Positions 38,577-40,059 of a DNA stretch of 40,059 nt are shown one piece after another. Below the pieces are notes generated by a model. The model saw only the letters and a list, made by a program, of their open reading frames with translations, was not told the DNA's origin and did no database searches. A program made the position numbers and the translations under genes. Position 1 is the stretch's first letter, and each line of letters starts with the position of its first letter. Source of the DNA: Acidiferrobacteraceae bacterium (GTDB lineage: Bacteria; Pseudomonadota; Gammaproteobacteria; Acidiferrobacterales; SZUA-150); NCBI GenBank assembly GCA_003228915.1, contig QIGL01000023.1:1-40059 (forward strand). The letters run 5' to 3'.

Positions 38577-39149
38577 ATGGAAATTAAAATGAAGTCCCAG
38601 ATTCCCGGCAAGGCACAAATACAAACCTTGATGAGCGCATTCATCGACAAGAGCGCGGGCAGGATTAATAGCGACCTGAAGGCGCTGAAAAAAGACGGTG
38701 TTTTTGAGATCCAGTTTGCCGGGCCTGCCCGGGTCGCCCCTTTTTCGGGCGAGCAGTGCATTTGGCATCATTGTGTCAGGAAATTACACAAGGGATTTGG
38801 TGAGACCACTTACCAGGATCGGTCAAAAGTCGAAGACCTGATTATTATTGCCCCGGAATGCACCCTCAAGTTTTCGGAAAACAGGATAGAACCGTACCTG
38901 AAACCCACCATGGTCAGCGAAGAATTCAGCCAGGACCAGATATTCATGGTCAGTGAATATATATTAAAAGAAGACCAGGTTTATTATGGCGAGATTACCC
39001 ATGTTGAATGGACGCGAGAAAATAATAATTTTCCCATGATGAAAAAACAAAAACATTACCTGATGAAAATCTACGACCAGTATCCCCAAAATGGCAAAGT
39101 ACTTGCCGCCAAAATCCCGCCTTTCGGTGATTTAAGATTTAATGGATAG
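38577..39149 (+). CDS. Hypothetical with GIDE-like domain
   Basis: A 190-residue soluble protein I cannot name with certainty. Residues 48-63 (AGPARVAPFSGEQCIW) match the opening of GIDE-type domains, which have G-x-A then PxSGxxCVWY. The later pieces LIIIAPECTLKFSEN and VSEYILKEDQVYYGEI fit the rest of that beta-rich domain. GIDE was named in the mitochondrial E3 ligase MUL1, but most bacterial copies have no RING and no known role. Unlike many relatives, no membrane helix is visible. The start may be this ATG or the one at 38589. Confidence 0.6.
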   Translation: MEIKMKSQIPGKAQIQTLMSAFIDKSAGRINSDLKALKKDGVFEIQFAGPARVAPFSGEQCIWHHCVRKLHKGFGETTYQDRSKVEDLIIIAPECTLKFSENRIEPYLKPTMVSEEFSQDQIFMVSEYILKEDQVYYGEITHVEWTRENNNFPMMKKQKHYLMKIYDQYPQNGKVLAAKIPPFGDLRFNG

Positions 39150-39534
39150 CCCTAAGCGAGCTACATATACAAAGTGTAAAACTGAAAGTCTTTATTACCT
39201 TGGGTTACTGTTACAGTTAGAGAAATAATTAATTTATCCATTTAATAAAAATTCAGCAACTAAATAAATCAGTCTGCAATAAACAAGGGAACCTTTGGGT
39301 CTTTACTGTCCACACGGCACGAATAAGGGGTTCTGATGATTTCGTAAATTTGTAAGTTGGGCCGAAGGATGAAGCCCAACGCGAAGCGTGTAAAACTATA
39401 CTGCTGTTGGGTTTCGTGCCTCAGCACCTACCTGCGACTAAAGAAGAAATTCACCACAGACATCAAGCAATTAAATGTTGTCGTGATATAAACAATATTT
39501 AGGGCCAGAGTCAAAACTCTAACAGCATAACAGC
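39150..39534. other. Gene-free region before the RHS fragment
   Basis: No supportable gene on either strand. The first half is AT-rich, with small inverted repeats only (for example ACTGTTACAGT). The second half holds the degenerate repeat described separately. The in-frame stop at 39520-39522 marks where the RHS reading frame opens. Confidence 0.6.
39350..39440. repeat. Degenerate intergenic repeat with GTTGGG motifs
   Basis: GTTGGGC (39356-39362) pairs with GCCCAAC (39374-39380) in a hairpin, and GTTGGGTTTCGTGCCTCAGCACC follows from 39406 (given here as GTTGGGTTTCG). Similar GTTGGGCT/AGCCCAAC sequences are frequent between genes of many Gammaproteobacteria. This copy is partly decayed. Confidence 0.5.
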
Positions 39535-39933
39535 ATGCCAGTGGCCCAACTAGACCAAACCAACACAGGTGACGTCATTACCTATATTCACACCGATCAC
39601 CTCAATACCCCCAGAACCGGTACTGATGTCAATGGCATCACCGTCTGGGCCTGGTCAGGCACCGCCTTTGGCAGTTTCATCGCCAATGAAGACCCGGACA
39701 ATGATGGCATCAACACCACCCTTAATTTAAGATTCCCCGGTCAATACTATGATCAAGAAACAAAACTACATTATAATTATTTCAGGTATTATGATCCGAG
39801 TATTGGTAGGTATATCACCAGTGATCCGATAGGACTAAGAGGAGGGCTGAATACCTTTGGGTATATTGGGGGGAATCCAGGGAGGTGGGTGGATCCGTTG
39901 GGACTATATTTATATTCTGACCCACAGGTTTAG
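39535..39933 (+). pseudogene. Orphan RHS core fragment
   Basis: The 132 residues match only the end of an RHS/YD-repeat protein: MPVAQLDQT, YIHTDHLNTPRTGTD, FPGQYYDQETKLHYNYFRYYDP and the core-closing DPIGLRGGLNTFGYIGGNP then DPLGL. The long YD-repeat body that must precede it is absent; a stop codon lies five codons before the ATG. The frame also ends 10 residues after DPLGL, with almost no toxin tail. A different frame continues to 40045 (QENKRYHPADVAHHALKSND), which could be the remains of a tail after a frameshift. It is either a decayed end or a displaced orphan tip from an RHS locus to the right. Confidence 0.7.
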
Positions 39934-40059
39934 AACCCAAGAGAACAAGCGATATCACCCTGCCGATGTTGCTCACCATGCATTGAAAAGCAACGATGGT
40001 GAAGATACAAGAGAACAATTAATGCTAATATACCCATTATTCTGAATCACTTTTTTATT

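Overview
This window looks like ordinary chromosome from a gammaproteobacterium of moderate GC. The basis is the gene content and order: PBP1A divergent from pilMNOPQ, then aroK-aroB, a dGTPase, gltBD and hemE. SfsA, an FtsN-like SPOR protein beside argS, YfaZ and a long SpeA/SpeE pair also fit. I saw no rRNA, intact tRNA, CRISPR array, integrase or complete insertion sequence.

Layout. Positions 1-930 hold the 3' part of an ammonium transporter gene, closed by a strong terminator. Positions 951-3903 hold the divergent polyamine genes speE and speA. Positions 3968-7068 hold, on the minus strand, a SPOR-domain protein, argS and an unrecognised lipoprotein. Positions 7315-10608 hold a conserved hypothetical and PBP1A (mrcA), also on the minus strand. 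Positions 10795-16239 hold pilMNOPQ, the inner-membrane alignment complex and secretin of type IV pili. It is followed by aroK-aroB, dgt, gltBD (with a clear sigma70 promoter) and hemE, up to 26366.

Positions 26437-33643 are less standard. They hold a small Omp85-like barrel with one POTRA domain and two adjacent paralogous GGDEF proteins, one with a ruined active site. Next come a glycosyltransferase 2-DUF218 fusion, a periplasmic chalcone-isomerase-like protein and a YfaZ-like outer-membrane protein that appears to start with ATT. Positions 33818-38429 hold a small membrane protein, a NodIJ-like ABC exporter coupled to sfsA, an IscR-like regulator without its Fe-S ligands and a fructosamine-kinase-family protein. 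The end of the window holds a GIDE-like domain protein, a 385-base gene-free stretch with a degenerate repeat, and an orphan RHS core fragment.

How the genes work together. PBP1A, SPOR/FtsN-like, PilMNOPQ, the Omp85-like protein, GT2-DUF218 and YfaZ all concern the cell envelope. The amt and gltBD genes cover ammonium uptake and assimilation, and aroKB the shikimate pathway. I found no clear undescribed multi-gene system. The best leads are the GGDEF pair with the adjacent GT2-DUF218 fusion, the clusterless IscR paralogue, the ATT start of the yfaZ-like gene, and an inverted repeat between the mrcA and pilM promoters. All functions are read from sequence motifs; no database search was run.
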